Shown here one piece after another: positions 18,014 through 27,011 of a stretch of 64,000 nt of DNA. Position numbers and translations under genes: made by a program. The notes beneath the pieces are model-generated. The model was not told where the DNA came from. It did not search any database and was given only the letters and a program-made list of their open reading frames with translations. Source of the stretch: Methylobacterium fujisawaense (GTDB taxonomy: Bacteria; Pseudomonadota; Alphaproteobacteria; Rhizobiales; Beijerinckiaceae); assembly GCF_014138435.1 (NCBI RefSeq), contig NZ_JACJIM010000001.1, positions 310,001 to 374,000 on the forward strand, written 5' to 3'. Each line of letters opens with the position of its first letter. Positions within the stretch are counted from its first letter, which is position 1.

Positions 18014-18768
18014 CAGAAGAGGCCGACACCGGCGCCGATTCCTTCCTCGGCGGCCTCCTGCGCCTGCACCAGCCGCCGCGGGGGGCGCATCGCGCCGGGA
18101 CCGACGCGGTGCTGCTCGCCCGGCTGCTCGCGCCGCAGGCCGGGGAGCGGGTCTGCGATGTCGGCGCCGGGACCGGTGCCGTCGGTCTCGCCTGCGCGGC
18201 CCTGGCGCCGGGCCTCCGGCCGACGCTGGTCGAGCGCGACCCGGTGCTCGCCGGGCAGGCCCGCGCCAACGCGGCCCTCAACGGCATCGACGCGCAGGTT
18301 CTGGTAGCCGACGTCCTGGCACCCGCGGCGGAACGCCGCGCCGCCGGCCTGGCGCCGGACAGTTTCGACGTCGTGCTCACCAACCCGCCGTTCTTCGCAC
18401 CCGGCAGCCACCGCGCCTCGCCGCATCCGGGCCGCGCCGCCGCCCACACCTTCGCGGGCGGGGATCTCGAGACCTGGATCCGGACCTGCACGGCGATCCT
18501 GCGGCCCGGCGGCCGCCTCGGCCTGATCCACCGGGCGGACGCCCTTCCGGCCTGCCTCGACGCCCTCAAGGGCCGCTACGGCGGGCTGGCGATCCGCCCG
18601 GTCCATCCCCGCGGCGACGCGCCCGCGATCCGTGTGCTGATCGCCGCGGTCCGCGGCAGCCGCGCCGCCGCGAGCCTGCGCCCGCCCCTCGTGCTGCACG
18701 GTTCCGACGGCACCTTCACGACCGAGGCCGAGGCGCTCCATCGCGGCGCACCCTGGCCATCGCTCTGA
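18010..18768 (+). CDS. tRNA1(Val) A37 N6-methyltransferase-like (TrmN6/YfiC family)
   Basis: 252-aa class I SAM-dependent methyltransferase. The SAM loop is VCDVGAGTGAVGLA, and the catalytic motif NPPFF (in DVVLTNPPFF) marks N6-adenine or exocyclic amine methylation. The sequence opens with the family-typical GGLLRLHQPPRGAHRAGTDA, given as LLRLHQP and HRAGTDAVLLARLL. GTG at 18010 overlaps the upstream stop. By family it should modify A37 of tRNA1(Val); a different tRNA target in this lineage is possible. Confidence 0.87.
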   Translation: MTEEADTGADSFLGGLLRLHQPPRGAHRAGTDAVLLARLLAPQAGERVCDVGAGTGAVGLACAALAPGLRPTLVERDPVLAGQARANAALNGIDAQVLVADVLAPAAERRAAGLAPDSFDVVLTNPPFFAPGSHRASPHPGRAAAHTFAGGDLETWIRTCTAILRPGGRLGLIHRADALPACLDALKGRYGGLAIRPVHPRGDAPAIRVLIAAVRGSRAAASLRPPLVLHGSDGTFTTEAEALHRGAPWPSL

Positions 18769-18777
18769 GCCGTCAGC

Positions 18778-19089
18778 TTACGCCGCCAGCGCGGCGGGCT
18801 CGGCATCACGGATGCCGAGGAACCGCTCGACCTCCGGAAGATCCGGGAAGGCGAGGAATTCCGGACGCAGCGGCTCGGGCAGGCCCTCGAAGTTGAGGCC
18901 CGGGAACGTGTCGGGATGCGGGTAGAGCTGCCAGGCCGCGCCGGGCTCGACCGGGGGGAACAGGATGGCGACCTTCTCGGCGCCGAGGCGCACGATCCGC
19001 GTCGGGCTGTAGGACAGCGTCTCGATGCTCCAGCCGTGGTGGGAATCCCGGCGGGCCTTCATGGTGCGGCGGCTCGTCGCGCGATGCAT
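18778..19089 (-). CDS. Hypothetical protein downstream of the LexA-boxed gene
   Basis: 103-aa protein I do not recognise. The first third is basic (HRATSRRTMKARRDSHHG), followed by a compact domain rich in proline and hydrophobic residues (VAILFPPVEPGAAWQLYP) and an acidic C-terminus. An ATG at 19089 has GGAGACC upstream and is the better start; another ATG at 19062 is possible. It lies 31 bp downstream of the Erf-like gene on the same strand, so it is probably co-transcribed and would share SOS control. Confidence 0.6.
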   Translation of the reverse strand: MHRATSRRTMKARRDSHHGWSIETLSYSPTRIVRLGAEKVAILFPPVEPGAAWQLYPHPDTFPGLNFEGLPEPLRPEFLAFPDLPEVERFLGIRDAEPAALAA

Positions 19090-19120
19090 GGCGGTCTCCT
19101 TCGGTGGGGTGGAAGCGGGA

Positions 19121-19795
19121 TTAGGCGGCGCTGCGGCGTCCGGCGCGCTTCGGCCAGCCGAGCGCCACGAGGCGGGCCTTGGCGTAGTCGCGCACCTCGT
19201 CGCGGGTGCCGGGCGGCATCGTCGCCAGGACGGCCTGGGTGGCGCCGTCCAGCATCAGGTCGGTGACCGCGTTGATCGTCGCGGCCTCGTCGATGCGGCG
19301 CTTGAGGTCGCCCTCGGCCTCGGTGACCTCGTCGAAGGCGGGCGCCTCCTCGAAATCCTCGTCGACGGCGCGGACCGGGATCTGATGGGCGCGGAACTCG
19401 TCGGCCTCCTCCTCCGAGTAGACGAGACCGTGCAGCTCGATGAGCTTGAGGATGACGCGGTCCTTCCCGCGCTTCTCGGCCATGGCGTAGACGTAGGCCG
19501 CCTGCTTGCCGGAGACGCGGTAGTTCACGTTGACCAGCGCCTCGCCCATCGACCACTCGACCCGCTCGGTCCCGGGCTTCGCGCCGGGCAGGCGGCCGGT
19601 CACCAGGATCACGGCCTCGTCGCGTTCGGCCCGGATGACGGTCGGCGGCTCGAACACGATGCCGGCCTGGGCGGCGATGCGCTCCAGGGTCTTGTGGTAG
19701 ATGACGGCGGTCCCCTGAACGCGCCAGACGTTGCCCCCGAAGGGCTCGCCGTAGCGGACGAGGATGTCGGCGATCTGCTTGTCGGCGGTTCGCAT
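19121..19795 (-). CDS. Erf/Rad52-like single-strand annealing protein candidate, SOS-boxed
   Basis: 224-aa protein of no assigned family. It has an N-terminal domain with TAVIYHKTLERIAAQAGIVF, then the block KQAAYVYAMAEKRGKDRVILK and LIELHGLVYSEEEADEF. The kR-x(2)-h-x(4)-h-G-x(2)-Y pattern (here AEKRGKDRVILKLIELHGLVY, split in the text) resembles the helix and turn seen in Rad52/Erf/RecT-type annealing proteins. The C-terminal 70 residues are acidic then helical. A LexA-type box (19859-19873) lies 64 bp upstream of the start, which fits a DNA-damage role. The family assignment is inference from pattern recognition and could be wrong; a phage-derived gene is plausible. Confidence 0.45.
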   Translation of the reverse strand: MRTADKQIADILVRYGEPFGGNVWRVQGTAVIYHKTLERIAAQAGIVFEPPTVIRAERDEAVILVTGRLPGAKPGTERVEWSMGEALVNVNYRVSGKQAAYVYAMAEKRGKDRVILKLIELHGLVYSEEEADEFRAHQIPVRAVDEDFEEAPAFDEVTEAEGDLKRRIDEAATINAVTDLMLDGATQAVLATMPPGTRDEVRDYAKARLVALGWPKRAGRRSAA

Positions 19796-19858
19796 GAGGC
19801 GCTCGTTCCGTCAGGAGGGAGGCGGGTCGTCCACAGCTTTTCTCAGGGACGCTCTTTC

Positions 19859-19873
19859 GTTCTCTTTTTGTTC
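19859..19873. promoter_or_regulatory. LexA box of alphaproteobacterial type: GTTC-N7-GTTC
   Basis: Direct repeat GTTC-TCTTTTT-GTTC, read on the plus strand; on the transcribed (minus) strand it is GAAC-N7-GAAC. This is the established LexA motif of alphaproteobacteria. It lies 64 bp upstream of the 19795 start, where it would overlap a promoter. The site predicts that the two downstream minus-strand genes are induced by DNA damage. Confidence 0.65.
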
Positions 19874-20285
19874 ACGTCTATATGCGCAATCTGCCCGCGA
19901 TGCGCAAGGCTCGGACGCCAAAACCTGCGGTTGCGGACATGCGTCATCGTCCCCGCGCGCCGGTGGCACCCGGGGCATGGCCCGGGACGCCTCGAACAGG
20001 CGCGGTCAGGAAGCTCGAGATAGCGATACTGTCCAGACCGGCGAACGCTGGGAGGCTTAGACGCGTGTGGGCGTAGCGCGGGCCCCCTCTCCCGCACGGG
20101 AGAGGGGGCGCGTCGCGGATGTCACAAGAAGACGGTTGGGTGTCGACGCGATCGTCCAGGAGCGCGTCGGCTCCGACGCCCCGTCAGCGTTGGCACCGTC
20201 TGCGACCACATTCCGGCGACCCCGCCGCCTGCGCCGCCGTCCCGCATTGTTGCTGCACCGCACCCTAGGCTAGACCGCTTCCACG
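19874..20285. other. Intergenic region with an 11-bp perfect hairpin
   Basis: About 410 bp between the LexA box and ccmC, with no convincing gene. The arms CCCCCTCTCCC (20083-20093) and GGGAGAGGGGG (20098-20108) form a perfect stem with a 4-nt loop. No T-run follows, so it is more like an interspersed palindrome or a Rho-assisted terminator than an intrinsic terminator. The ccmC promoter must lie between about 20110 and 20285. Confidence 0.5.
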
Positions 20286-21104
20286 ATGTCCGAGACAGCT
20301 GCCGCGATGACGCCTTCCCTCTGGACCCGCCTGTCGAATCCCAGCCATTTCATGCGCTGGTCGGGCGCGCTGGTGCCGTGGCTCACGGCCCTGTCGCTCG
20401 CCGTCCTGGCCCTGGGGCTGTACCAGACCTTCTTCGTGGTGCCGCCCGACTACCAGCAGGGCGAGACCGTGCGGATCATGTACATCCACGTCCCGGCGGC
20501 GTGGCTCGGCGTGTTCTTCTACGGGGCCATGAGCGTGTCGGCGATCGGCACCCTGGTCTGGCGCCACCCGCTGGCCGACGTCGCCCAACGGGCGGCGGCG
20601 CCGATCGGGGCGGCCTTCACGCTGATCTGCCTCGTGACCGGCTCCCTGTGGGGCAAGCCCATGTGGGGCACCTACTGGGTCTGGGATGCCCGCCTGACCT
20701 CCATGCTCATTCTGCTGCTGATCTATTGCGGCATCATCGCCCTGTGGCGCACGCTGGAGGATCCGAACCGTGCCGCGCGCGCGGTGGCGATCCTGACCCT
20801 GGTCGGGGCCGTGAACCTGCCGATCATCAAGTTCTCGGTGAACTGGTGGTCGACCCTCCACCAGCCGGCCTCGATCCTGCGCATGGGCGGCTCGACCATC
20901 GATCCCTCGATGCTCTACCCGCTGCTGGTCATGATCGGCGCCGCGACCCTGGGGGGGACCACCCTGCATCTCTACACGATGCGCACCGAGATCATGCGTC
21001 GCCGGGTGCGGACGTTGACGATCCGCGAGGCCGAGCGCCTCGACCGCGCCCAGCCGCACATCACTCCGACGCCGGCCGCGATGCCGGTCGGCCAACCGGT
21101 CTAG
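20286..21104 (+). CDS. ccmC: Heme exporter protein CcmC
   Basis: 272-aa cytochrome c maturation protein that presents heme to CcmE at the periplasmic face. Six membrane helices and the Trp-rich WWD heme motif WGTYWVWDARLTS (around residue 126) are visible, with flanking conserved histidines in YIHVPAAW and LHQPASILR. It heads the operon ccmC-ccmD-ccmG, 9 bp before ccmD. The other ccm genes (A, B, E, F, H) are not in this window. The start at 20286 gives a normal length. Confidence 0.96.
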   Translation: MSETAAAMTPSLWTRLSNPSHFMRWSGALVPWLTALSLAVLALGLYQTFFVVPPDYQQGETVRIMYIHVPAAWLGVFFYGAMSVSAIGTLVWRHPLADVAQRAAAPIGAAFTLICLVTGSLWGKPMWGTYWVWDARLTSMLILLLIYCGIIALWRTLEDPNRAARAVAILTLVGAVNLPIIKFSVNWWSTLHQPASILRMGGSTIDPSMLYPLLVMIGAATLGGTTLHLYTMRTEIMRRRVRTLTIREAERLDRAQPHITPTPAAMPVGQPV

Positions 21105-21113
21105 GGGGCCGCA

Positions 21114-21257
21114 ATGGATCTCGGGTCTCACGGCGGCTTCATCCTGCTCGCCTACGCCTTCACCGCCTTCGTGATGGTCGCCCTGGTCGGCAACGCCCTG
21201 CGTGATCGCCGGACGCAGCTGCGTGCCCTGAAGGGCTTCGGCGAGGATCGGCGATGA
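21114..21257 (+). CDS. ccmD: Heme exporter subunit CcmD
   Basis: 47-aa single-span membrane protein with the topology of CcmD, which stabilises the CcmC-CcmE complex. A hydrophobic helix (GGFILLAYAFTAFVMVALVG, residues 7-26) is followed by a basic tail (LRDRRTQLRALKGF). The ATG has AGGGGG six bases upstream; the stop overlaps the ccmG start in an ATGA. Position between ccmC and ccmG strongly supports identity despite weak sequence conservation. Confidence 0.9.
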   Translation: MDLGSHGGFILLAYAFTAFVMVALVGNALRDRRTQLRALKGFGEDRR

Positions 21258-21868
21258 CCGCGCCCCTCGACGAGGCGACCGGGCGGCCGCCGCCGGTCCG
21301 CCGCTCGCTGCTGCTGATCGTGCCGGCTCTCGCCTTCGCGGCGCTCGCCGCCGTGCTGTTCCTGCGCCTGCGCTCCGGCGCCGATCCGGCGGCCCTGCCC
21401 TCCGCAATGATCGGCAAGCCGGTGCCGCAGTTCGATCTGCCCGCCGTGCCGGGGCTGACCGCCGGGGGCGCGCCCGTGCCCGGCCTGTCGAGCGCGGATC
21501 TGAAGGGCCAGATCACGGTGCTCAACGTCTTCGCCTCCTGGTGCGCGCCCTGCCAGGTGGAGCACCCGATGCTGATGCGCCTAGCGAAGGAGCCCGGCAT
21601 CCGGCTCGTGGGCATCGACTACAAGGAGCCGAGCCCCGAGGCTGGCCAGCGCTTCCTGGCCCGGCACGGGGTCCCGTTCAGCGCGGTGGGGGCCGATGCC
21701 GGAGGGCGTGCGGCGATCGATTTCGGCGTCTACGGCGTGCCCGAAACCTTCATCATCGGGCCGGACGGCATCATCCGCGACAAGCTCGTCGGCATCCTCA
21801 CGCCTGAGAATTTCGCGAGCGTGCTGACGCGGATCCGCGCCGCCGGCAAGGTCGCGGCGGCGCAGTAG
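21254..21868 (+). CDS. ccmG: Thiol:disulfide interchange protein CcmG/DsbE
   Basis: 204-aa membrane-anchored thioredoxin that keeps apocytochrome c cysteines reduced. An uncleaved anchor at about residues 18-37 precedes a thioredoxin fold with the active site WCAPC in VFASWCAPCQVEHP, the acidic-proline region GVPETFIIGPDG, and the usual cis-proline. Length and order are normal. It ends 4 bp before the convergent septation protein gene. Confidence 0.94.
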   Translation: MTAPLDEATGRPPPVRRSLLLIVPALAFAALAAVLFLRLRSGADPAALPSAMIGKPVPQFDLPAVPGLTAGGAPVPGLSSADLKGQITVLNVFASWCAPCQVEHPMLMRLAKEPGIRLVGIDYKEPSPEAGQRFLARHGVPFSAVGADAGGRAAIDFGVYGVPETFIIGPDGIIRDKLVGILTPENFASVLTRIRAAGKVAAAQ

Positions 21869-21871
21869 ACC

Positions 21872-22486
21872 CTAGAGTTCGGGCTGCGGGGTCTTGCGCT
21901 CGTAGCGGGTCAGCAGCGGCGTCTGCGCCAGGGCGAACAGCACGGTGATCGGCATGATGCCGAACACCTTGAAGTTCACCCAGAAATCCTCCGTCTGCGT
22001 CCGCCACACCAGCTCGTTGAGCGCCGCCAGCACGAAGAAGAACACGCCCCAGCGGAATGTGAGCTTGCGCCAGCCCTCCTCGGTGAGGCTGAACATCGAA
22101 TCGAGCACCACCGAGAGCAGCGAGCGCCCGAACAGGAGGCCGCCGAGCAGCACCGTCCCGAACAGGGCGTTCACGATGGTCGGCTTGACCATGATGAAGG
22201 TCTTGTCCTGCAGCGCCAGGGTCAGGCCGCCGAACACCACCACCACCACGCCGGACACGAGCGGCATGATCGGCAGGCGGCGCACCATGACGTAGTGGAT
22301 CGCCAGCGCCACCACGGTCGCCGCGATGAACACGCCCGTGGCCACGAACAGCTTCTGGTCCGGGGCGACGCCGAACTTCTCGGAATACGCGTTGCCGAGG
22401 AAGAACAGCACCAGCGGGCCGAGTTCCAGCGCCAGCTTCACGAGCGGCGGCAGGTGGCGGTGCGGGGGGACGGATTCGATCTGCAT
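21872..22486 (-). CDS. Inner membrane septation protein A (YciB/IspZ family)
   Basis: 204-aa protein with five or six membrane helices. The family landmarks are [20 protein letters not shown] at the N-terminus and the C-terminal [13 protein letters not shown] segment. The ATG at 22486 is chosen; a GTG at 22516 in frame adds ten residues and cannot be excluded because neither has a strong ribosome site. It is 100 bp downstream of ftsY, a common alphaproteobacterial neighbour. The YciB family supports envelope integrity and septation; exact function is unknown. Confidence 0.9.
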   Translation of the reverse strand: MQIESVPPHRHLPPLVKLALELGPLVLFFLGNAYSEKFGVAPDQKLFVATGVFIAATVVALAIHYVMVRRLPIMPLVSGVVVVVFGGLTLALQDKTFIMVKPTIVNALFGTVLLGGLLFGRSLLSVVLDSMFSLTEEGWRKLTFRWGVFFFVLAALNELVWRTQTEDFWVNFKVFGIMPITVLFALAQTPLLTRYERKTPQPEL

Positions 22487-22616
22487 ACGCTCGGTCGGCT
22501 CGGCTGCGGCGCTCACGGTGGGCCGGGAGCGTCGAACGGGATTTGCGGGGTGTGTGGTACGCCGAGCGCGCGATGTCCATGACATCGCGCACCAAAGGTC
22601 GGCGGGCGCCCGCGTC

Positions 22617-23981
22617 CTAATCCTTCTCCAGCCCGGCGATGGCCCGGGCGAAGTCGCGGGCCGCGAAGGGCTCCAGGTCCTCGACGCCCTCGCCGACGCC
22701 GATGAAGTGGACCGGCAGGCCAAATTTCGCCGCCAGCGCCACCAGGATGCCACCCCGGGCGGTGCCGTCGAGCTTGGTCATCACCAGGCCCGAGACCGGC
22801 GCGGCCTGCGAGAACAGCTCCACCTGGCTGAGGGCGTTCTGGCCCACCGTGGCGTCGAGGACGAGGATCGTGGCGTGGGGCGCCTCCGGATCCTGCTTGC
22901 GCAGCACGCGGACGATCTTCTCAAGCTCCGCCATCAGGCCGGTCTTGTTCTGGAGCCGGCCGGCGGTGTCGATCAGCAGCACGTCGGTCCCGGCGGCGGC
23001 CGCCTGCTTGAGGGCGTCGAAGGCGAGGCCCGCGGCATCTGCCCCCTGCGCGCCGCTCACCACCGGCGTGCCGGTGCGCGCGCCCCAGACCTTGAGCTGG
23101 TCGATCGCCGCCGCCCGGAACGTGTCGCCCGCCGCCAGCATCACGGTGCGCCCCTCCGCCCGGAGCTTCGAGGCGAGCTTGCCGAGGGTCGTGGTCTTGC
23201 CGGCGCCGTTCACGCCGACAGTGAGGATCACGAAGGGCTTCCGGCTCGCGTCGATGGCGAGCGGCACCGCCACGGGCTCCAGCGCCCGCTCGACCTCCGC
23301 GGCGAGGATCGCCCGCACCTCGTCCGGCGAGATGCCCTTCTCGTAGCGGCCCTTGCCGACGGCCTCCGAGACCCGCATCGCGGTCTCGAGGCCGAAATCG
23401 GCCTGGATCAGCGCGTCCTCCAGGTCCTCCAGGGTGGTGGCGTCGAGCTTGCGCTTGGTGAACAGGCCGGTCACGCGCTCGGAGAGCGCCGACGAGGTCC
23501 GCTTCATCCCCGAGGTGAGCCGGCTCCACCAGCCCTTGGCCTCCGGCTCGCGGTCCGGCCCGGCACCCGCGTCGTGGGCCAGGGCAGCGGCGCTGTCGAC
23601 CGGCTGGATGTCGGGCATCGGCGCGACCACCGGCTCCCGGTTCACGTCACCGGTATCGACCGGGTCGGCCCCGTGCGCGGGGTCGTCGCCGGCGGTGCCG
23701 GCCGGCGGACGCTCGGGCTCGCCCGCGACGGGCAGCAGATCGGCGCCCTCGACCACGTCCGGGACCGGCTCCCCGGTCTCCTCGGGCGGCAGCGGAACAT
23801 GCGCGACGTCCTCCGCGGCGGTGGCGAAGTCCGGCTCACCCTCGGAGGGCGAGGCCGCCTCCGCGGGCAGCTCGGCCTCGGGCTTGTCTTCCGGCTTGTC
23901 CTCGGGCTTGTCCTCGGGCGCGGGCTGGCCTTTGCGCCCGAACAGGCGTCCGAACCAGCCGGGCTTCTCCTCGCTCGCCAT
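22617..23981 (-). CDS. ftsY: Signal recognition particle receptor FtsY
   Basis: 454-aa SRP receptor GTPase that docks ribosome-SRP complexes at the membrane. The N-terminus (about residues 1-160) is an acidic, low-complexity tail with a tandem EDKP repeat at residues 23-35, then the N domain and G domain: [10 protein letters not shown] (G1), DTAGRLQNK (G3), [10 protein letters not shown] (G4). The ATG at 23981 has GAGG upstream. The gene lies in the alphaproteobacterial order dapF-mtaB-ftsY-septation protein, with a convergent pseudouridine synthase gene between mtaB and ftsY. Confidence 0.96.
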   Translation of the reverse strand: MASEEKPGWFGRLFGRKGQPAPEDKPEDKPEDKPEAELPAEAASPSEGEPDFATAAEDVAHVPLPPEETGEPVPDVVEGADLLPVAGEPERPPAGTAGDDPAHGADPVDTGDVNREPVVAPMPDIQPVDSAAALAHDAGAGPDREPEAKGWWSRLTSGMKRTSSALSERVTGLFTKRKLDATTLEDLEDALIQADFGLETAMRVSEAVGKGRYEKGISPDEVRAILAAEVERALEPVAVPLAIDASRKPFVILTVGVNGAGKTTTLGKLASKLRAEGRTVMLAAGDTFRAAAIDQLKVWGARTGTPVVSGAQGADAAGLAFDALKQAAAAGTDVLLIDTAGRLQNKTGLMAELEKIVRVLRKQDPEAPHATILVLDATVGQNALSQVELFSQAAPVSGLVMTKLDGTARGGILVALAAKFGLPVHFIGVGEGVEDLEPFAARDFARAIAGLEKD

Positions 23982-24038
23982 GAAATCGCGTCCTCGCCCC
24001 ACCTTGCCCCGCCGACACCGACCCTCTAGCCGATCCGG

Positions 24039-24740
24039 ATGTCCAACGCCTTCGACATAGGCGCGCGCCTCCTCTACCGCGATGCCCTGCTGCTCGTCAT
24101 CGACAAGCCGGCGGGTTTACCGGTCCATCCGGGTCCCCGCGGCGGCGAGACGCTCACCGATCACCTCGACGCCCTGCGGTTCGGCCTGCCGCGCCGCCCG
24201 GAGGCCGCGCACCGGCTCGACCGCGACACCTCCGGCTGCCTCGCGCTCGGCCGCCACGCCAAGGCGCTGGCGCGGCTCGGCAAGCTGTTCTCCGGCAGCG
24301 GCGTCGACAAAACCTACTGGGCGATCGTGGAGGGCGGCCCCGCCGAGGAGGCCGGCCGCATCGACCTGCCGCTGGCCCGCCGCTCGGACGATCCGCGCTC
24401 CTGGTGGATGAAGGCCGACCCGGCGGGCGACCCGTCGCTGACGCACTGGCGGGTGCTCGGCCGCGCCGGGGGGCGGACATGGCTGGAGCTGAAGCCGGTG
24501 ACCGGCCGCACCCACCAGCTCCGGGTCCATTGCGCCGCCTCCGGCTGGCCGATCCTGGGCGACGCGATCTACGGCGGGGCGCCCCGCGGCAGCGCGCTGC
24601 ACCTGCACGCGCGGACCCTGTCGATCCCGCTCTATCCGAAGCGCGACGCCATCACGGTGACGGCCCCGCCGCCGCCGCACATCGCCGAGGCCGTGGCGCC
24701 GCTCGCGGCTCAGGCCGCGATCAGCCGCGCCCCGTCGTGA
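24039..24740 (+). CDS. RluA-family RNA pseudouridine synthase
   Basis: 233-aa pseudouridine synthase. The catalytic aspartate is in HRLDRDTSGCLAL (about residues 58-70). Other blocks are VIDKPAGLPVHPG near the start and KPVTGRTHQLRVH toward the C-terminus. No S4 domain is present, as in the short TruC/RluE-like enzymes. It overlaps the convergent mtaB gene by 31 bp at its 3' end. The target (rRNA or tRNA position) cannot be told. Confidence 0.9.
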   Translation: MSNAFDIGARLLYRDALLLVIDKPAGLPVHPGPRGGETLTDHLDALRFGLPRRPEAAHRLDRDTSGCLALGRHAKALARLGKLFSGSGVDKTYWAIVEGGPAEEAGRIDLPLARRSDDPRSWWMKADPAGDPSLTHWRVLGRAGGRTWLELKPVTGRTHQLRVHCAASGWPILGDAIYGGAPRGSALHLHARTLSIPLYPKRDAITVTAPPPPHIAEAVAPLAAQAAISRAPS

Positions 24741-25930
24741 GACGCGATCGCGACGCTGTGGAACGTGCCGGGGGCAGGCGCGTCTGACAGGCGCACGGCG
24801 GTGAAATCCGCGCTCCGCCCGGTGCCGCCGCGCTCCGCCAGCACGGTCAGCCGCCGCCCGACCTGTGCGTCGAGGTGCCGCCGCAGGGCGTCGGCACCGG
24901 CTGCGCGCAGCCGCGCCGCCCGCGCGCGGATCGCGTCCGCCTCCACCGGCGGCATCCGCGCGGCGGGTGTCCCGGGGCGCGGAGAATACGGGAAGACGTG
25001 CAGGTGCGTCAGGCCGCATTCCGCCACGAGGTCGAGGGAGCGGGCGAACTGCGCCTCCGTCTCGGTCGGAAACCCCGCGATCAGGTCGGCGCCGAACACC
25101 ATGTCGGGCCGCAGCCGCCGCACGGTCTCGCAGAAGCGGATCGCGTCGGCGCGCAGGTGCCGGCGCTTCATGCGCTTGAGGATCAGGTCGTCGCCGGCCT
25201 GCAGCGACAGGTGCAGGTGCGGCATCAGCCGCTCCTCCTCGGCAATCGCCGCGAGCAGGGCGTCGTCGGCCTCCACGGAATCGATGGAAGAGAGGCGCAG
25301 GCGCGGGAGATCGGGCACCGCCCGGAGGATCGACCGCACCAGACCGCCGAGGGACGGCCCGGAGAGATCCCGTCCATAGGCGGTGAGATCCACGCCGGTC
25401 AGCACCACTTCCCGCCCGCCCCGGGCCACGAGGGTCTCGACCTGCGCGACCACATCGGGCACCGGCACCGAGCGGGAGACGCCGCGTCCGAACGGGATCA
25501 CGCAGAAGGTGCAGCGGTGGTCGCAGCCGTTCTGCACGGGCACGAAGGCGCGGGTATGCCCGGCCATGGCCTCGATCCGCGTCGGCTCGGCCATCCGCGC
25601 CGCCATGACGGCCCCCGGTCCGGTCGCGGCCGCCGACCAGCCCTCCGGCCGCAGCTTCTCGGCGTTGCCGACGAGGCGCGCGACCTCCGGCATGGCCGCG
25701 TAGGCCTCCGTCTCCACCTCGGCGCCGCAGCCTGTGACGACGATCTCGGCGCCGGGCCGTTCGCGGGCGATGCGCCGGATCGCCTTGCGGGCCTGCCGCC
25801 CGGCCTCGGCGGTGACCGCGCAGGTGTTGACCACCACCCGGTCGCGGCCGTCCGCGGCCGCATGGGCCCGCAGAGCCTCGGACTCGACGGTGTTGAGGCG
25901 GCAGCCGAAGGTGAGGGTCTCGACCGCCAT
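24710..25930 (-). CDS. mtaB: tRNA t6A37 methylthiotransferase MtaB
   Basis: 406-aa radical SAM methylthiotransferase that makes ms2t6A. The N-terminal UPF0004 domain has its three cysteines in FGCRLN, NTCAVT and TGCGAE. The radical SAM cluster is CDHRCTFC, and a C-terminal TRAM-like region follows. The ATG at 25930 overlaps the dapF stop by one base (TGATG), so the two are co-translated; the frame to 26023 is shadow. It overlaps the convergent pseudouridine synthase by 31 bp. Confidence 0.94.
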   Translation of the reverse strand: MAVETLTFGCRLNTVESEALRAHAAADGRDRVVVNTCAVTAEAGRQARKAIRRIARERPGAEIVVTGCGAEVETEAYAAMPEVARLVGNAEKLRPEGWSAAATGPGAVMAARMAEPTRIEAMAGHTRAFVPVQNGCDHRCTFCVIPFGRGVSRSVPVPDVVAQVETLVARGGREVVLTGVDLTAYGRDLSGPSLGGLVRSILRAVPDLPRLRLSSIDSVEADDALLAAIAEEERLMPHLHLSLQAGDDLILKRMKRRHLRADAIRFCETVRRLRPDMVFGADLIAGFPTETEAQFARSLDLVAECGLTHLHVFPYSPRPGTPAARMPPVEADAIRARAARLRAAGADALRRHLDAQVGRRLTVLAERGGTGRSADFTAVRLSDAPAPGTFHSVAIASHDGARLIAA

Positions 25931-26817
25931 CAGGCCGCGCTGTCGAACAGCTCCGGCGCCAGGGTCCCCTCGGCGACGAGCGCGACCGGGCCGGTCATCA
26001 GGACATGGTCGTCGGCGCGCCACTCGATGAACAGCTCGCCGCCGGGCAGCGCGACCTGGGCCTGCCGGCCGATCATCTTGAGGCGCGAGGCGGCCACCAC
26101 GGTGGCGCAGGCGGCGGTGCCGCAGGCGAGCGTCAGCCCGGCGCCGCGCTCCCAGACGCGGAGCTTGATCGTCTCGCGGCCCGTCACCTGCGCCACGGAG
26201 ATGTTGGCGCGCTCCGGGAAGAGCGGGTGGTTCTCCAGCATCGGACCGATCCGCGCGAGGTCGAAGGAATCCGGATCCTGCTCCACGAAGAACACCGCGT
26301 GCGGGTTGCCCATGTTCACCGCGCCCGGCGAGTGCAGGATCGGATCGTCGATCGGGCCGATCTGCAACTCGATCCGGCGCGTGTCCGGGAAGGGCTCCGA
26401 CAGGGGGATCTCGTCCCAGGCGAGACGCGGCCGGCCCATATCGACCGTGAAGGCCCGCTCCGAGACGCGGCGCACGCCGAGCACGCCCGCTTCGGTCTCC
26501 AGGGTGAGCCGCCCGCCCTCGGCCGGCCGGGCCATGGCCGGATCGTCGAGCATCGCGTAGGCGACGCAGCGCGTGCCGTTTCCGCAGGCGCCCGATTCCG
26601 AACCGTCGGTGTTGTAGATCCGCAGGAACGCATCCGTGCCCGGGCTCACGGGATCGTGTAGCACCATCAGCTGATCGAAGGCCGAGCCGGGATCCTGCGC
26701 GATCGCCCGCGCCTCCTCGGGCCGCACCGTCGCGGTGGAACCGCGCAGGTCCAGCACCACGATCGCGTTGCCGGCGCCGTGCATCTTCAGGAAGCGTCTG
26801 TGGGCGAGTGCGCTCAT
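25930..26817 (-). CDS. dapF: Diaminopimelate epimerase
   Basis: 295-aa cofactor-independent epimerase that makes meso-DAP for lysine and peptidoglycan. Catalytic cysteines lie in [11 protein letters not shown] and in [12 protein letters not shown]; the second usually reads ACGTGAC, so Ala replaces Gly here. The ATG at 26817 with GGGACCGC upstream gives the usual start [11 protein letters not shown]; the frame to 26856 is unsupported. First gene of the dapF-mtaB unit. Confidence 0.95.
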   Translation of the reverse strand: MSALAHRRFLKMHGAGNAIVVLDLRGSTATVRPEEARAIAQDPGSAFDQLMVLHDPVSPGTDAFLRIYNTDGSESGACGNGTRCVAYAMLDDPAMARPAEGGRLTLETEAGVLGVRRVSERAFTVDMGRPRLAWDEIPLSEPFPDTRRIELQIGPIDDPILHSPGAVNMGNPHAVFFVEQDPDSFDLARIGPMLENHPLFPERANISVAQVTGRETIKLRVWERGAGLTLACGTAACATVVAASRLKMIGRQAQVALPGGELFIEWRADDHVLMTGPVALVAEGTLAPELFDSAA

Positions 26818-27011
26818 GCGGTCCCGCAGGTCGAGGAGGGGCCGGCTATATCGCAAAAGCGACCGCCCGGCGCGAGGGGTGCAGCAGCGTGGCAGATGCG
26901 CCGCACCCGCGGCTCTCGTCCACGGTGCCCTCGCGGGCCGTCACGTTCGCCACTAGGTTACGCGGCGGGAGCCTGCGCGATCATCCGCGGGCCTCGACCG
27001 GAGCGCCCCAC

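Noticed and set aside
20083..20108. Intrinsic terminator at the long hairpin before ccmC
   Set aside because: Perfect stem but no T-run; no gene ends close by, so listed only as a palindrome.
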